This document shows, one piece after another, positions 22,082-35,973 of a stretch of DNA of 64,000 bases (positions are counted from its first letter, which is position 1; each line of letters begins with the position of its first letter). The stretch is from Sanghuangporus weigelae (Eukaryota > Basidiomycota > Agaricomycetes > Hymenochaetales > Hymenochaetaceae), in the NCBI GenBank assembly GCA_033182465.1, contig CP137319.1:806001-870000 (forward strand), given 5' to 3'. Below the pieces are notes generated by a model. The model was not told the origin of the DNA. It was given only the letters and a program-made list of their open reading frames with translations, and did no database searches. A program made the translations under genes and the position numbers.

Positions 22082-25000
22082 ATGGCGACCATCTCGACAG
22101 TCCTGCGCAACTTTCAGGAACCAACGCGCGAAGAGCTTACGCGCATCTTCTTCTCCCTCCCGCCCGATGACGGCGAGTTTGCTGCTAACGGGACTGCTTC
22201 CGCCATCAAAGACAGCAAAGGTGTGAAGAATGGCGGTGAGAAGGGTACCGCAAATGCGAGTGGGAAGAACCAACTCACACCGGAGGAGCGAGGAGAGGTG
22301 GAGATCAACGCCGTGTTGAGTCTGGCGGAGGAGGGCGTCGAGGATTCATACGTGAGCTCGTCTCAAGATTTCTCGATATGTGAAGATGAATTGATAATGT
22401 ACGTGCTGGTAGGCTGGTCGTCTGCACTTGCTCCCGCCGTTCCTGTGCTTCGCATCGCTTGACAGGAAGAGCGTGCGCTTCACGCTCCCGCTATGTACCG
22501 TCCGTCGCGTCGAGCGACTTAACACACGCACAGGCGTTTTCGCGCTGAGTCTGTTGATCTGGCATGGGATGAAAATCGTGCGTTCAACCCTTCCTTCTAT
22601 AAAGCTACGAAATAGATCTGATGATGTTCTGCACGACATGTCTATACGATGTAGATCGTGCAACTAACAGCTCTTCGTCCCACGGCGGACCTCTTCTGCG
22701 CCTTACTACGCGACGCACTCAAGACTTCATTACAGCGCGGACAAATGAAAGCCATGAAGACCTTCGTCAAGACGTGTTACTCGGAAGAATTACTATCTGC
22801 CGGCGCGTCGGAGGTAGAACAGGAGAAATCTGCAGCGGATGCTGGACAGTCACCGATCAGCGATGGTGGAGCCGGAGGAAGTGAGAAACTACAGGATGGA
22901 GAGCCTAGGTTTCATGGAGGGCTCGGATTCAAGTTCAAATTCCCTGGCGATCCCAAGAAGTAGGTCCTGGCAACTTTACTGCTCCAACTCTTTACCTGAT
23001 GGAATTTCAAAAGGCTGCGAGAGGCTTCGAAGATCAAGCTCTGGACTCAGTATCTTCGTTGTGAGCTAGCATAGACCTCTCTTTTCTCTTCGTGAATCGT
23101 GTAATCATGTCCACTACACAGCTCATGGAAGGAACCTATCGCTCCTCCGCTATCCTCAATTCACCCGCTTAGTCCAAGTTGGTCTACCGAATCGCTTACG
23201 AGGCGAGATCTGGGAAACTCTTTCTGGGTCACTATACCTCCGATTCGCCAATCCTGGTCTGTATCAAAAGATCTTGGATGATAATAAGGACAGGACGACA
23301 ACCAGTATGGATGATATCGAGAAGGACCTGCATCGTAGTCTTCCGGAGTACTCTGCGTATCAGAGCGAGGTACGTTTTCGCAGAAGACACTCGATGAGAT
23401 ACTGACAACGGCACTGAAAAGGTTGGGATCTCTGCTTTACGGAGAGTATTGACTGCATATAGTTTCCGAAATCCAGAGCTTGGATACTGTCAGGTGCCGT
23501 AGAACTTCTCTATACCTAAAGAATCCATCCTTACCGAGTTCCCTTGCTTTCAGGCTATGAACATCCTGGCCGCAGCTATTTTGATGTAAATTCTTCCTCT
23601 ACATCAATCAGTCACCACTCATTCTGACCGCGAGATGTAGCTACATGTCCGAAGAACAAGCCTTTTGGCTTCTCGAAGTTCTCTGCATTCGGCTTTTGCC
23701 TGGATACTATAGTCCGTCGATGCATGGCACTTTACTGGACCAACGTGTATTTGAGTCGCTGGTGCAGAGATGCCTTCCTATGATCCATGATCATTTCCAC
23801 GCCGTCGATGTTCAATTATCTGTAGCCTCGTTACCCTGGTTCTTAAGCCTGTGAGTGTCCCTTCTCTGTTGAAAGATGGAGCATACGTTCTGATTACTTT
23901 GTTGTTCAGGTACATCAACAGTATGCCAATGATCTTTGCATTCCGGATTGTGGATTGCTTCTTCTGCATGGGTCCGAAGGTCCTCTTCCAGATCGGGTGT
24001 GTCCGTTTATCTCACCAAAAGTGTTTGCTGACTGACTTAATTTTCAACAGGCTCGGTAAGATATCTCAACGAACTGTTATGCATTTCTTTTTGCTAATGT
24101 GTCATAGCTATCCTCAAGATCAACGGGGAAGCTCTTCTTGAAATCCAAGATGATGGTGGATTCATCAGGTACGTGCAACCATTTATCGACAGCGGGACAA
24201 GGGTTTAAAGGAAGAATATAGTTTGATGCGTGAATACTTCGCCTCGCTCGGAGACTCTGCGCATCCAGACTCATCAGATCCACGCATGCGCGCCATTACG
24301 CGCTTCCAAGAACTCCTACTCGTCGCCTTCCGCGAGTTCTCCGTCATCACCGACGAGACCATCCAATCCGAGCGACGCAAATTCCGCAGCGAGATTATCA
24401 GGAGCATCGAGGCGTTCGCAAAGCGATCTGCGTTGCGAAGTCTAAAGCGTTCAGGCCGCTTTAGTAAGGAACAGCTGGGACTGATATATGATGCACTCTT
24501 CAAAGCGATATGCGTTGAACCTGCTGTTGTGAACGAGAAAGTGCCTACGATGCTTTTGAGCACGGATTTGACGGAGGAGCAGCAGAAGCAGGAGACGAGG
24601 ATTGGGTTGAAGACGTTCAAGGTCTTCATGAGCGAGGTCTGTACTTGGGCTCGCGATGAGATGATCATCTCGAACGGAATTCAGGTAGAACGAGATCATC
24701 TTCTGGGAAATATTGATTAACATTGTGCTTTTGTGGCAGGAACGAGTCGAACGAGAAGTTGCTGACCATGAAGTTATTGATCGTCTGTTCTTCTTCTGGG
24801 ACACATCGTGTCGTGGCACACTATCCTTACAGGTAATGACTTTATTGTCGTCCTTCATACGACTTGCTAATTCCACGCTCTCAGAATATCGTGGATGGTT
24901 TGGATGGCGTCATGTTCAACGATCTCATGGAAAACATCGAATGGTTCTTCAACCTTCACGACAAGGACAAGGATGGTTCTTTAACGAAAGATGAATTGCT

Positions 25001-26102
25001 GAAATTGTCGGAATCCCTCCTGGTTAGTCTTTGTATCTCCCCGAAGTTACGCGAATACTGAAGATGTTCCCAGTTCATTTTCCGATATGAAGCGGGTGAC
25101 GCCTATCTGGGTGCTGTTAGTCGATTCATGACGAACGCATTCGAGTATGGAGATGCCTTATTACCTAGAGTAGAGGGTGAGGACGAATTGACGACTCCAC
25201 CCATCGGGAACAATCAACCTTACTTGAATCTTGCTACGTATGCTCCTTTCAAATCAATATTCACGACTGCGCGGCTTACATTGATCTGCAGATTCCGAAT
25301 GGTCGTTCTTGCCGATGAGATCCTAGAATCCTTCTTCCAGACTGATTTGTCCGCGTCCTTCCATCTGGAGAACATTTCAGTCGAAGTACCTCTTCCTCAG
25401 TCAAACAGCGGCTTCTTGGGTGGACTTCTTTCGAGTATCGTCACGGATGATAACAAGCGAATCTTCAATCGCTTCACGGATGAGATCGGGAAGACAATTG
25501 GGAGACATCAGGTCAGACGACTTATCTCTACCATGTCAACGAAAAATGTTGATTATATGGGATGTAGGTTATGCACAAACCATCGATTGGGCGGCAGATG
25601 CAACTACAAGAGCCGAAAGCTCGCGAGTCGCTCCTCTCACCCTCTATGCGTCGCTCTCCCTCAAAGGCAAGTCTCACGCAAAGCGAGACGACCTCATCCA
25701 TCCCAGCTACATCCTCCTCGTCCACGTCCCTGCCATCCTCGCTCAGCATCAACAAAGAAACGCCAGCACTTCCATCCGTAGCAGTAGAACAACCACTCTC
25801 GCCGCTTCCGCAAATTACCGCTGCGAATGCGGCACTGTTGGAGCGGCCGGCGTTTGCAATCGACGATGCGAAGGACGAAGAGGACGAGGATGAAGAAGAA
25901 GACGGAAACTTTGGAATTGGTGGAGATGAGGATGTTATGGACGAGGTGGATGCGTTTTTGGAGGCGCATGATTCGGGGCTTTCGGCTGCGGATCAGGAGC
26001 TTGCTAAAGGTGGGTTCTTGACTGTCTTAAACTAGCAGTAAATATCGTTTTGCTGATGAGATGCGTTACATAGACCTTGCTAAAGCTCCACCCATGAAAT
26101 AG
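22082..26102 (+). CDS. GRAM-TBC-EF-hand Rab GTPase-activating protein (Gyp2/Mdr1, TBC1D8/9 type)
   Basis: Large Rab-GAP in about 18 exons. From the N-terminus ([19 protein letters not shown]) a GRAM-like domain contains [19 protein letters not shown]; splicing AT|G joins ELIM to it. The TBC domain starts with [20 protein letters not shown] and holds the arginine finger in [15 protein letters not shown] and the glutamine finger in [13 protein letters not shown], so both catalytic residues are present. Further TBC blocks are [29 protein letters not shown] and [16 protein letters not shown]. After the TBC comes a helical region, then an EF-hand-like loop [17 protein letters not shown]. The C-terminus is serine-rich, then strongly acidic, ending DLAKAPPMK through a last small exon with stop at 26102. 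It should stimulate GTP hydrolysis on Rab GTPases in vesicle traffic and polarised growth. Convergent with ADE16/17. Confidence 0.88.
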
Positions 26103-26440
26103 AAGACGGGTACTGAGAAGTATAGGACTCGGTTTCGTCTTCTTTCGCGCTTTCGTTTTGTTTCGTACATTCAAACGTGTAACATCACTAGACTGCAGAG
26201 CTCATTAATTAATCTTTATGGTGAGATAGGAAGTGGAACGAGGAATTTCCTCAAAGGACATATGACGGGTTTTCCCAGCCCCAGCAAAGCTACTCGGCTT
26301 TCACCAACCGACTTGCGAATGGAAATTTATTCCTATTATTCTCCCAGATCTCGTCAATCTACGTATCGCATTGATTCTAACCTAAGCAAGCCATCTTATT
26401 ACAGGCTCTTTTACATTTTTTTCATCAGGCCGTATCCAAT
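26103..26440. other. 3' spacer between convergent TBC and ADE16/17 genes
   Basis: 338 bp between two convergent stops. It holds both 3' untranslated regions; nothing else seen. Confidence 0.4.
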
Positions 26441-28617
26441 CTAATGATGGAAAAGCCTAAGATTCGTATGTGCGAACACCATACCATGCTCATCCGCGGC
26501 CTTGATACATTCCTCGTCCATAACACTCCCAGAGGGCGCAGCAAGGTACTTCACTCCGCTCCTCCTCGCACGGTGCACATTATCCGGGAACGGGAAGAAC
26601 GCATCGCTCGAGCATGCAACACCTTCCAACATGCCCAAGAACTGCTTCCTCTCTTCCTCGCTCAATGACTTCGGCACCTCAGTGAACAAGCTCTCCCACT
26701 GGACGCGCTCACCGCCCTCCAGGGGCTCGGCACCTACGAACAGGTCGATCGCGTTGGCCTTTTCGGCGCGCTTCACGCCTGGTTTGAAGGGGAGGGCGAG
26801 GACACGCGGGTGGTGTCGCAGCCACCATAAGTCGGCCTTGTGCCCTGCGAGACGCGTGCAGTGGATACGGGACTGCTGCCCGGCGCCGAGACCGATGATC
26901 GCCCCTCGTAAAGCGTAGGCTACGCTGTTGGATTGCGTGTATTTGAGTGCGAGGGTAGCTACGATTAGGTCTGTGATAGCTGATTCTGGGAGCTGTTTTT
27001 CGACGGGTTTGTTCAGTAAGATTGAAATGAGCTGGATGCATATATGCGGTTTCATTGATGCGCACCTCCTTGTTTATACTAACAACATTCCCGAATAAAC
27101 TTTTCTCGATTTTCGCGTCGTTTCTCCTCTGTTGCAAGTACACTCCGTACACCTGCCTCGTCTCAATCTCCGCAGGTTTATAATCGGGGCTAATTTGCAA
27201 GACACAGTACTTCCCTCCTTTTTTCTTTCTTAGCACTTCGAGCGCTTCTGGGGAGTATCCGGGTGCGATAATGCCGTCGGAGACTTCGCGGGAAATTATA
27301 CGCGCGGTTGCGAGGTCGCAGGGCGCGGAGAGGGCGATGAAGTCGCCGAAGGAGGACATACGGTCAGCACCTGTAAGGGACGTATGCTCATAAATCTCTC
27401 CAAATTTTGAGAAAGGAGTTGCATACCTCGAGCACGCGCATATGCGCAAGCCAGCGGAGTCAGCGGCTCTTTCAAGTCGTCGACTCCATAGACTTTTTTC
27501 TCTACTTCATCGAGTTCGATGCCAGCAGCAGCGCCTGCAGGAGAAACGTGTTTAAATGAAGCTGCAGCGGGAAGTCCAAGTGCTTCTTGTAGTTCCGATA
27601 CGAGAGCATAGGAGTTCAGAGCATCCAGAAGGTTGATGAATCCAGGAGACCCTACAAGAGCTACATTCAAAATTTCTCATTAGATTTTATCTGAGAATGA
27701 AATAGACGAAGGAGTCCTCGTACCCTTGAAAGGTAGCTCTCCCTCCTTCACGAATGCCTGCGCAGGTGCTTGATGCGGGTTCGCACCATACCTAAGCGGA
27801 ATACGCTGCACGGGACCCACGAGTCCCTCCCCAGGACTCGCGTACTGGTCACGAAAGTATCCCGAAATAGCTTCATCATACGCAGCAGTCATCTCAAATG
27901 CCTTCAACGCCAGTCCCTTCCTCATCTTCTCACTCTCCGCATCTCCTTCCTTAAGCACGTTTCCAGCATGAAGCAGATCGAGGAAGGGTCTGTAATCTCT
28001 CGGATCGGAAAGGACGAAGACGCGCGAATGGTTCTTCGCTGCTGCACGGAGGAGGGTCACACCGCCGATGTCGATCTCTTCGATCGCACTTGCGAGTGTA
28101 CAGTTGGGAGAGGCGATGGTTGAGGCAAAAGGGTAGAGGTTGCAGACTACGATGGAGATGGGCGCGATGCCCTGCGCGGCGAGGTCTTGCTCGTCTGAGG
28201 GTAAGTTACGTGCAAGTATACCTTAGATTAAGCAACATTTTCATCATCAGGGTCTCCCGAGTCATGAATACCTGACTATATGCGCACCTCCGTGGACTGC
28301 TGGATGCAATGTCTTCACGCGTCCACCAAGCATTTCTGGCGCTTTAGTGATATCCGATACATCTCTATTCATCCATCAGATGCCTGATCTAGTCAATATA
28401 GTATACCACGCACTTGATCGATATCCCAGCATCTCGTATTTTCTTTGCCGTCCCTCCTGAACCAAGAAGTTGCACACCAGCCTTGTAAAGACCCTCAGCG
28501 AACTCTAAGAGTCCCGACTTGTCGTACACGGACAGAATAGCTGCAACATGTTGTGTTCATATGCATGTTTCATGCTTTCATGCACATATACTCACCAATC
28601 GGCGCTTGCGACGACAT
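26441..28617 (-). CDS. ADE17: Bifunctional AICAR transformylase / IMP cyclohydrolase (ATIC)
   Basis: Last two steps of de novo purine synthesis in the cytosol: AICAR to FAICAR with 10-formyl-THF, then closure to IMP. Start MSSQAPI at 28617. The N-terminal MGS-like cyclohydrolase domain has [49 protein letters not shown] and VVCNLYPF, with [18 protein letters not shown]. The transformylase part has [23 protein letters not shown] (the catalytic Lys-His pair), [22 protein letters not shown], a C-terminal block [20 protein letters not shown], and [13 protein letters not shown], ending [13 protein letters not shown]. All family landmarks are present and the gene is complete, with about nine exons. 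Two ACGCGT sites lie 75-110 bp upstream. Either yeast isozyme symbol (ADE16 or ADE17) would fit. Confidence 0.95.
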
Positions 28618-28693
28618 CCTGTGCGACGAAGTTAAAGCAGCAACCCAATTTTTTAAAGCTAATTTATTAAGCACGTGATCATCAGGAGAATGG

Positions 28694-28728
28694 ACGCGTC
28701 GCGGAGTTCGTATTTTGTATGGACGCGT
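28694..28728. promoter_or_regulatory. Two MCB-like ACGCGT sites upstream of ADE17
   Basis: Two copies of TGGACGCGTC-like sequence at 28691-28700 and 28720-28729 (cores 28694-28699 and 28723-28728), 29 bp apart, centred 80-110 bp upstream of the ADE17 ATG and downstream of the EI24 stop. ACGCGT is the MluI cell-cycle box bound by MBF in yeasts. Two in 35 bp is more than chance would usually give, but binding is inferred. Confidence 0.4.
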
Positions 28729-28803
28729 CTTCACAAAGAAGTTGAGAGATATAATAATGCGCTACAGGATCAAAAGTAGACCGTAAACAAGAAAGAACGT
28801 TCA

Positions 28804-29779
28804 TCATGTCTCCTTTTTGACTTTCCCTTGATCGTTCTGACCAGATATATCTACAGTCTGGCCAGGATACCTCGCTTTCTTCTCGATCTCAGACGCCCAA
28901 AGAGCCGCGCCTATAGTGGTAGTGAAGGTGAAGAATATGGACGCGAGAGGAACGAGATTCAAGACATTCGCTGTCGTCCCGAACCTATCAGAGACACAAG
29001 TGCGTTAGCGCTAAAGCATACTGACGGCGAGAACTTGGACGTACGCAACATAGGCCCCCCTGTTCTGTTTGATAAATGATTCTCTTTGAGTATCGTCAAA
29101 ACTTTTGAGTTGGTAGTACCGCGAGTGATAACTTGGGGCTATCTTTTGTCCCTGAAGGACAAGAAAGACGCCTGTTCCGACAAGGGGAATCAAGTTTAGA
29201 GGCAGCATGAGCAGGTACTCTACGATGCCAGCCGGGGAGAACCTAAAGGAAATGTTTTCGACATCGATATCCAACCGACCGAAGCCTGAATACGTACTTT
29301 TGCAATGGCTTCGTGAGCATCTTCCCGAGCTTCTTCGTACCTGCCGATTTACTTCCAGGTTTCAACTCTCGACCTTTCGAGACAAGCGTCTCTTGGCCTT
29401 CACATACAAGCGTTGCATCAAAGACATCGTACAGCGCATGCTCAAGCAGGAAAGAGCGAGCAATTGCATTGATTATGACTGACGACTCGGACAGGACAAG
29501 GGCGGCAGCGGTGATAGGTCCTGCAAACGGACCGTCGGTGAACGAAAGGACAGCGGCTTGCGGGAGGTACGTGAAGAAGAACATAGGCACTACGACACCG
29601 ACGCTGAGCGCGAGACAGGGTAGGATACGAGAGAGGAGAGGAGGCCATAGGGACGGGCGACGGACGAAGTAGAGGACACCTAGTGGTGGATACAGGTATG
29701 CGCGAGAGTATAGAGCTTGCTTGGACTCTTGGGCAGCGTACAGAGCGCGGTCGCGCGCGGTGTCGACGATGGAGGACAT
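28804..29779 (-). CDS. EI24-domain membrane protein (Rrt8/outer spore wall family)
   Basis: Multi-pass membrane protein. Start MSSIVDTARDRALYAAQESK at 29779. Segments: YLYPPLGVLYFVRRPSLWPP, a first hydrophobic block LPCLALSVGVVVPMFFFTY, a second PITAAALVLSESSVIINAI, then an amphipathic soluble part with FDATLVCEGQETLVSKGREL; after an intron, a third hydrophobic block GIVEYLLMLPLNLIPLVGTG with VFLVLQGQKIAPSYHSRYY, and a last exon with PLASIFFTFTTTIGAALWA. The LLMLPLNLIPLVGT and GQ...HxRY patterns are those of fungal EI24/LDS family proteins such as yeast Rrt8, found at lipid droplets and in the spore wall. Three introns. The end is KVKKET at 28804. Function in this organism is not known. Confidence 0.75.
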
Positions 29780-29979
29780 GATTGACGATGAGAAAGGGTG
29801 AAAGACATTTTCGCGGATGTTGGTGAATATGAACGTGAACGGTTGGTGACGCCGGTGAGGTCATTCATGATCATTTCCTTCCACAACACGTGCAAACATC
29901 AAAATATCAAAATATTATTGAAATTGAAAGCAAGCCACGAGTCCGAATCAAGTGACGACGACATAAGTATAAGTCTGAA

Positions 29980-31089
29980 TCATCCCGCACAGGCCTTGCA
30001 AATAGCCTGTCTTGCTGCAGAAATACCAATATCCATCTCAAAGCCCGGCTTAATGGCGCACAATATCGGAGACTCCGTAATCGGAGCTATCTTTCTGGCC
30101 TCTCGAACGATTCGCCTCGTCATTTCTTCATCTCCCTCAAGCCGATCTATCTTCGTAAAAACGGGTTGCAGTACCGGGACGTGAGTGGCTACACCTCTCG
30201 GGGTTTCTGACGGTGAAGCACGAGCGATGAGTCGTTCGTTCAAGTCTTCCAGCATGGCACGGTCGTAGTCGGTTATGCCGTGAGGTGCGTTGATGAGGAC
30301 GAATATCGCGCGAAGTCTGTCCAAATCATTAATAAAAACATCAGAGGAAATCAGTCTAAGACGAGAACCAAGACAAACTCCTTTCGATTATCGACATAAC
30401 GATCCCAAAGTGTTCCCCAAGTTGTGCGTCCTCGTGCTCCATATCCAGGAGTATCGACGAGAATGAGGCTTCCCGGCTCGCGACCTACGCGGTAGAAATT
30501 GAGAGCACGGGTTCGGCCCTGGAATCCTCGCATCAATCATTGGTATACGAAGTAGGATAGATTTGTAAGTGCGCGCAGGTGTGCTTACAGCTTTCTTTCC
30601 CGTCTCGACCAGCTTCGCTCGATCCATGAGAGCATTCAAGAAAGTCGACTTGCCCACATTAGCTCTTCCTCCAAAGTGATCATATCAATATCAGCTCGAA
30701 GAAGTGATTCGTCAACGGAGCTAACCAGTTACTACAACCTTGATTAAGGCAAAAGTCAAACAAAAGCAAGGCACGCAAAGGTGGAACTGACGGACCTCAG
30801 GTAGACCATTGAATTTCGGTATGGCGTCTGGCTGCTTGGTTGATGTGAGGAAGGCAGCCGCGTTGTTTTCCTTGAATGCATTTAAAAGTAGTTTGGCCTT
30901 TGGTGATAACTTGAGAGACCTAGGAAAAAAGTAAGATCTCGCAAAGGAACGAAGTGATGCACTCACATGAACTTGGCATGAAGACAGCAAGTGATCGAAT
31001 TCGCGACTCACAATTTTATTCTTTTTGGAAACTAACCTCCACCACGGTGTATATTCTCGCCCTTCCACTCGCGCCTCGCGCTCACACAA

Positions 31090-31113
<24 letters not shown>
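29980..31113 (-). CDS. EngB/YihA-type GTPase, probably mitochondrial (Mrx8-like)
   Basis: Small TRAFAC GTPase of the EngB family; the yeast relative Mrx8 acts with mitochondrial ribosomes. Spliced exons give LSPKAKLLLNAFKENNAAA, FNGLPE, VVVTGRANVGKSTFLNALM (P-loop, G1), a basic stretch with VETGKKA, GRTRALNFYRVG (G2 threonine), LILVDTPGYGARG (G3), WGTLWDRYVDNRKE, AIFVLINAPHGITDYDRAML, VLQPVFTKIDRL (G4 TKID) and a C-terminus ending AARQAICKACAG. The G1 sequence is restored by joining ACTG to GAAGAGC. The N-terminus is uncertain: the only upstream in-frame ATG is at 31113, which overlaps the head of the divergent WDR5 gene by 24 bp; a separate upstream exon is possible. The N-terminal arginines and serines (SLRSFARSYFFPRSLK) suit a mitochondrial presequence. 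Confidence 0.82.
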
Positions 31114-32645
<1,532 letters not shown>

Positions 32646-32846
32646 GAGAATCAATAATCTGCAGCTGGAACCCCTTATGTCGCCCTGTTCACTTATCTTT
32701 TCTGTCCCCGGGATTATGAAGTTAGACGTGTATCGTTACACTTTCTATTGTTGTTGTTTACTGCATTTATATCCTTTTGATCTATTGTTCGTTCTGTGTA
32801 CAGTACTAAATGTATTCTACCTGTACCTCTGCTCTCTCTATTCCCT

Positions 32847-34104
32847 CTAACAAGGAGAATTGGAGCTTGAGTCAGCTGCATTATCGGCGTTCCTCCTGTC
32901 CTGAAGCATCGTTTCTCGCTCCTGCATAAGATCGGCCCCCCATTCCTGTACTTCCGGATGATGCAACTTCGGGATGCTGCTCTCGAAGAATGCATCGAGT
33001 TGTTTGTCTTCGTATCTTCTCTCATACTCCAATGCTAGAATTTAGAACCGAGATTTCAAACGGAAAATTTGAAAGACAGTAGTACTTACCTTGAGATGCC
33101 ATTTCGAATCTGTCAAGATCTTCAAGCCAATAAGTATGGATTTTATAAGGTCGATTATCAGAAGGGTTTGTTTGACTTTCAGTCTTACCTTTGACGAAAC
33201 GCGCTTCGGCGGTCTGACCCTCTTCGTATTCCTGATAGTGAAAATAACCAATTGAAACGAGTCACAATCTGAAGACTGTTAGGTATGTGTTTATGTTCAA
33301 TTGTACGTACTTTCCACAAAGCTTCTATTCGTAACGCAGCGGGACTAGAGTGGAGCATAACGTGCACAAAGTTATGCATGGCTTCCTATCAATGGATCTG
33401 ATAAATATGGATGGTGGAAATGCGAATTGAAATTCACCGCTTCGAGTCTTTCTTTCTCTTCTTTTGGTATCCCTTCTCGAGGTGCAATATCACCGACTAC
33501 ATAGTTACAAAAGTAAATCACAGCCCCGCTTCAGAGATGAGTATCATAACAGACCTTGAGCCTCAGCCAGATCATGTACGAGGCACATCAAGATGCATCT
33601 ACAAGGAACATGATAAGATCATACATAACGAGTGTAGATAAAGCTTGAGAACAAAGAGCTTACTTGGTTATATCGAGAGATGCATCTAAGGAACACATGG
33701 CGAGAAGTGCCATTCTGTACATGTGGTCCGAGATACTGGGAAACAGATCTTCTTCGGTTATGTTTTCGTTCACTTCAGAGAGCGCAGTACCTCTCAGGAT
33801 CTGGAATCTGGAAGATCGAATAAGAGCTTTTCGAAAAGGCGCTCTTATGCAAAGAAAGAACTAACTCCTCGATCAACCCATCCAGTCCTCTTTTGAGTCT
33901 TGTACGATAATCAGCACATGAGCTCATAGTGGTGAAGTATGCATGCATAAAGAAGTAACCAACCTTTAGTCGCTCTAATACGTGGAAAAATGCAAGCCTA
34001 TCTTCTGAAGCGTTCCCCGAAGATCTATAAAGAGGTGGAAATACTCGCTTTGGGTGTGAGGACTTGCCCTCCGTGCCACATAGATGAAGATCCATGCAAG
34101 ACAA
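32847..34104 (-). CDS. HD-domain 5'-deoxynucleotidase (HDDC2/YGK1 type)
   Basis: HDDC2 family; E. coli YfbR and yeast Ygk1 relatives hydrolyse deoxynucleoside 5'-monophosphates. Spliced order: start MSCMDLHLCGTEG at 34104 (or ATG at 34095), then EDRLAFFHVLERLK, TQKRTGWVDRGI, FPSISDHMYRMALLAMC (first metal histidine), then a join giving LVHDLAEAQVGDIAPREGIP with the HD pair, KEEKERLEAEAMHNFVHVML, ALRIEALWKEYEEGQTAEAR, FVK, a short exon ending at DLDRFEMASQ, and ALEYERRYEDKQLDAFFESS in the last exon, ending SSNSPC. The HD signature and helical C-terminus fit the family. Eight exons, small introns. Divergent from the DHH phosphoesterase with a shared 348-bp upstream region. Confidence 0.85.
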
Positions 34105-34452
34105 AAGAGGTTGTAAGTCTTCTAGGACGAGATTGTATTGAAAAGGAGATTTTCACGGCGACGATTTAAGGAGAGGTCCGACGCACGTGGGCTCAACGCG
34201 CCATTATAATTTGAGCGGAGCTGAAATTACTGCCGAAACGATATGTCATCCGATCGACGCGTGGAATTTGAATATTGACTGTCCCGTCCCAATTGATATG
34301 ATGTCGCTTTTCACCCTAAGCTCAGACATGAGTCTGGGGTGGATGCGAAACACCGTCAGCTCACTATGCTTGTTCCCAGGACACTGTCGCCCGATAAATT
34401 ACGTCCTTTCATTCACAAAGCTCACTTGAGATCATCCGGATATTATTGCTTC
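34105..34452. promoter_or_regulatory. Divergent promoter of the HD and DHH enzyme genes, with one ACGCGT
   Basis: 348 bp between two divergent starts. ACGCGT at 34257-34262, about 195 bp before the DHH gene ATG and 155 bp before the HD gene ATG. A long in-frame leader precedes the DHH ATG at 34453, but the residues in it are not conserved-looking. Single MCB-like site, so the regulatory role is tentative. Confidence 0.3.
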
Positions 34453-35973
34453 ATGTCGACTAAACGTAAGAGCGCATCAGCAACCCCTTCTGCATCTAAG
34501 AAGCGTAAAGGTAGTTCTGACTCGAAGGAGCCGAATGCCAGTTCTCAGGACTTTTCTAATTGGCCTGCACCACGAGAGCACATGAATGACGCAAGAGCAT
34601 TCATAAGAGAATGTACCGGTGGAAAGCATACGACACTACTCGTACCAGACAAAGATGGTAAGTTCCAGTGCAAATGCCAATATAGCTCAAATGAAGGTAT
34701 TACAACAGCGGATGGTCTTTCGTCGGGCAAGATAATGCACTATACTCTCACTGCTTTAGGACTATCAAGAGACCGTATACTAGTGCATATGCTAGCAAAG
34801 TCCTCCTCGGTCTTCCAAGACTCAGAACGTGAGAAGATGGAAGCATACGGTGCGACTCGTATCATAGTTATGGACCAAGGTTCTCGAGGAGGCCCTCCTC
34901 TGGTTTCGCCTACCACGAAGACCGGAGTCGCTGTACGCACGCTCATCATTGATCATCACGAAAGCGACGCGTTCCCGGAAGGGGCTGTCGCAGTCTCTGC
35001 CTGCCGATCTCCTCCAATTGTCACTTCTTCGCTTCTTACGTACTTGTTATGCCTGCCTCTGCATCCGAGTGTGCGCGATGCGTGCGCTCTCCCTGCACTG
35101 CTAGGCGTCTTTGGAGACTTAGGACCGAGCGCGGTGAATTGGAACGAGCCGCCATGGCCCACTCATCTAGGAGACGCAATGCAGAAAGTGACTAAGAAGG
35201 CGCTATCGGATGCGGTAAGTATGATGAATGCACCCAGAAGGACTGCAGAGTATCAAGGTGCTTTCAAAATAATTATTTCGTCCTACTACGTCTTGCTAAC
35301 TTTGATCACAGTGCATGATGCTTGGGAAGCTATCCTGAAAGCAAATACACCGCAAGAGATATCCTCGAATCCTGTCTTTCTCGCCGCCCGAGCACGAGTC
35401 AACGCGGAGGTCGAGCGTTGTACACATGCCGCACCACAATTCTCCAAAGACGGACGCGTGGCGCTACTGCGAATTCGTAGCGGATACCAAGTCCATCCCG
35501 TGATCGCAACGCGCTGGGCAGGCCACCTTCGAGCACGAAACTTGAAACTCATTATGGTTGCGAACGATGGTTATCATCCATCCGGCAAGCACACAAACTT
35601 CTCATGCCGGATCGTCTCACAATTGCGAAAGTTGTCAGAGGTGGAAAGACCAAATCTTATCGAGATTCTTTTAGAGTACGCGAGGAAAGTCCTGGACGAA
35701 GGTTTTCTTGAAAGAATCGGAGGAGATTTTGCGAAGGGACATAAAGAAGCGACTGGAGGTATCATCCTTACTGTGAGTCTCTGATCCTGAGAGCATCATC
35801 GAAGGCGGAGTGACTAAAGGCGACTTGCGCAGGCCGATTTCGAGATGTTCGCGAAGACAATGGAGATTGGCGTCAGACCAGATCCGTCAGGACCTCCCAA
35901 GAGAATACCCAAGAAGGGTACAAAATCCCAAAAAACCAAGTTGACGGCTTTCTTTACACCTTCCCAGCAATGA
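34453..35973 (+). CDS. DHH-family phosphoesterase with a PIP-box-like C-terminus
   Basis: DHH superfamily (RecJ-like) phosphoesterase. Start MSTKRKSASATP at 34453, followed by a lysine-rich, NLS-like stretch KKRKGSSDSK. The first catalytic motif reads LLVPDKDADGLSSGK once the 51-nt intron 34658-34708 is removed; next come IIVMDQGSRGGPPL, RTLIIDHHESDAFPEGA (the DHH motif), ATSSLLTYLLC-type sequence (VTSSLLTYLL), and LLGVFGDLG. Further motifs are LKLIMVANDGYHPSGKHTNF in the DHHA1-like part and LLEYARKVL. The last exon ends KGTKSQKTKLTAFFTPSQQ with stop at 35973. The extreme C-terminus contains LTAFF after lysines, close to a PCNA-interaction box. A nuclear exonuclease acting in replication or repair is a reasonable inference, not shown. 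Two further short introns near 35215-35311 and 35773-35832. Confidence 0.8.
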
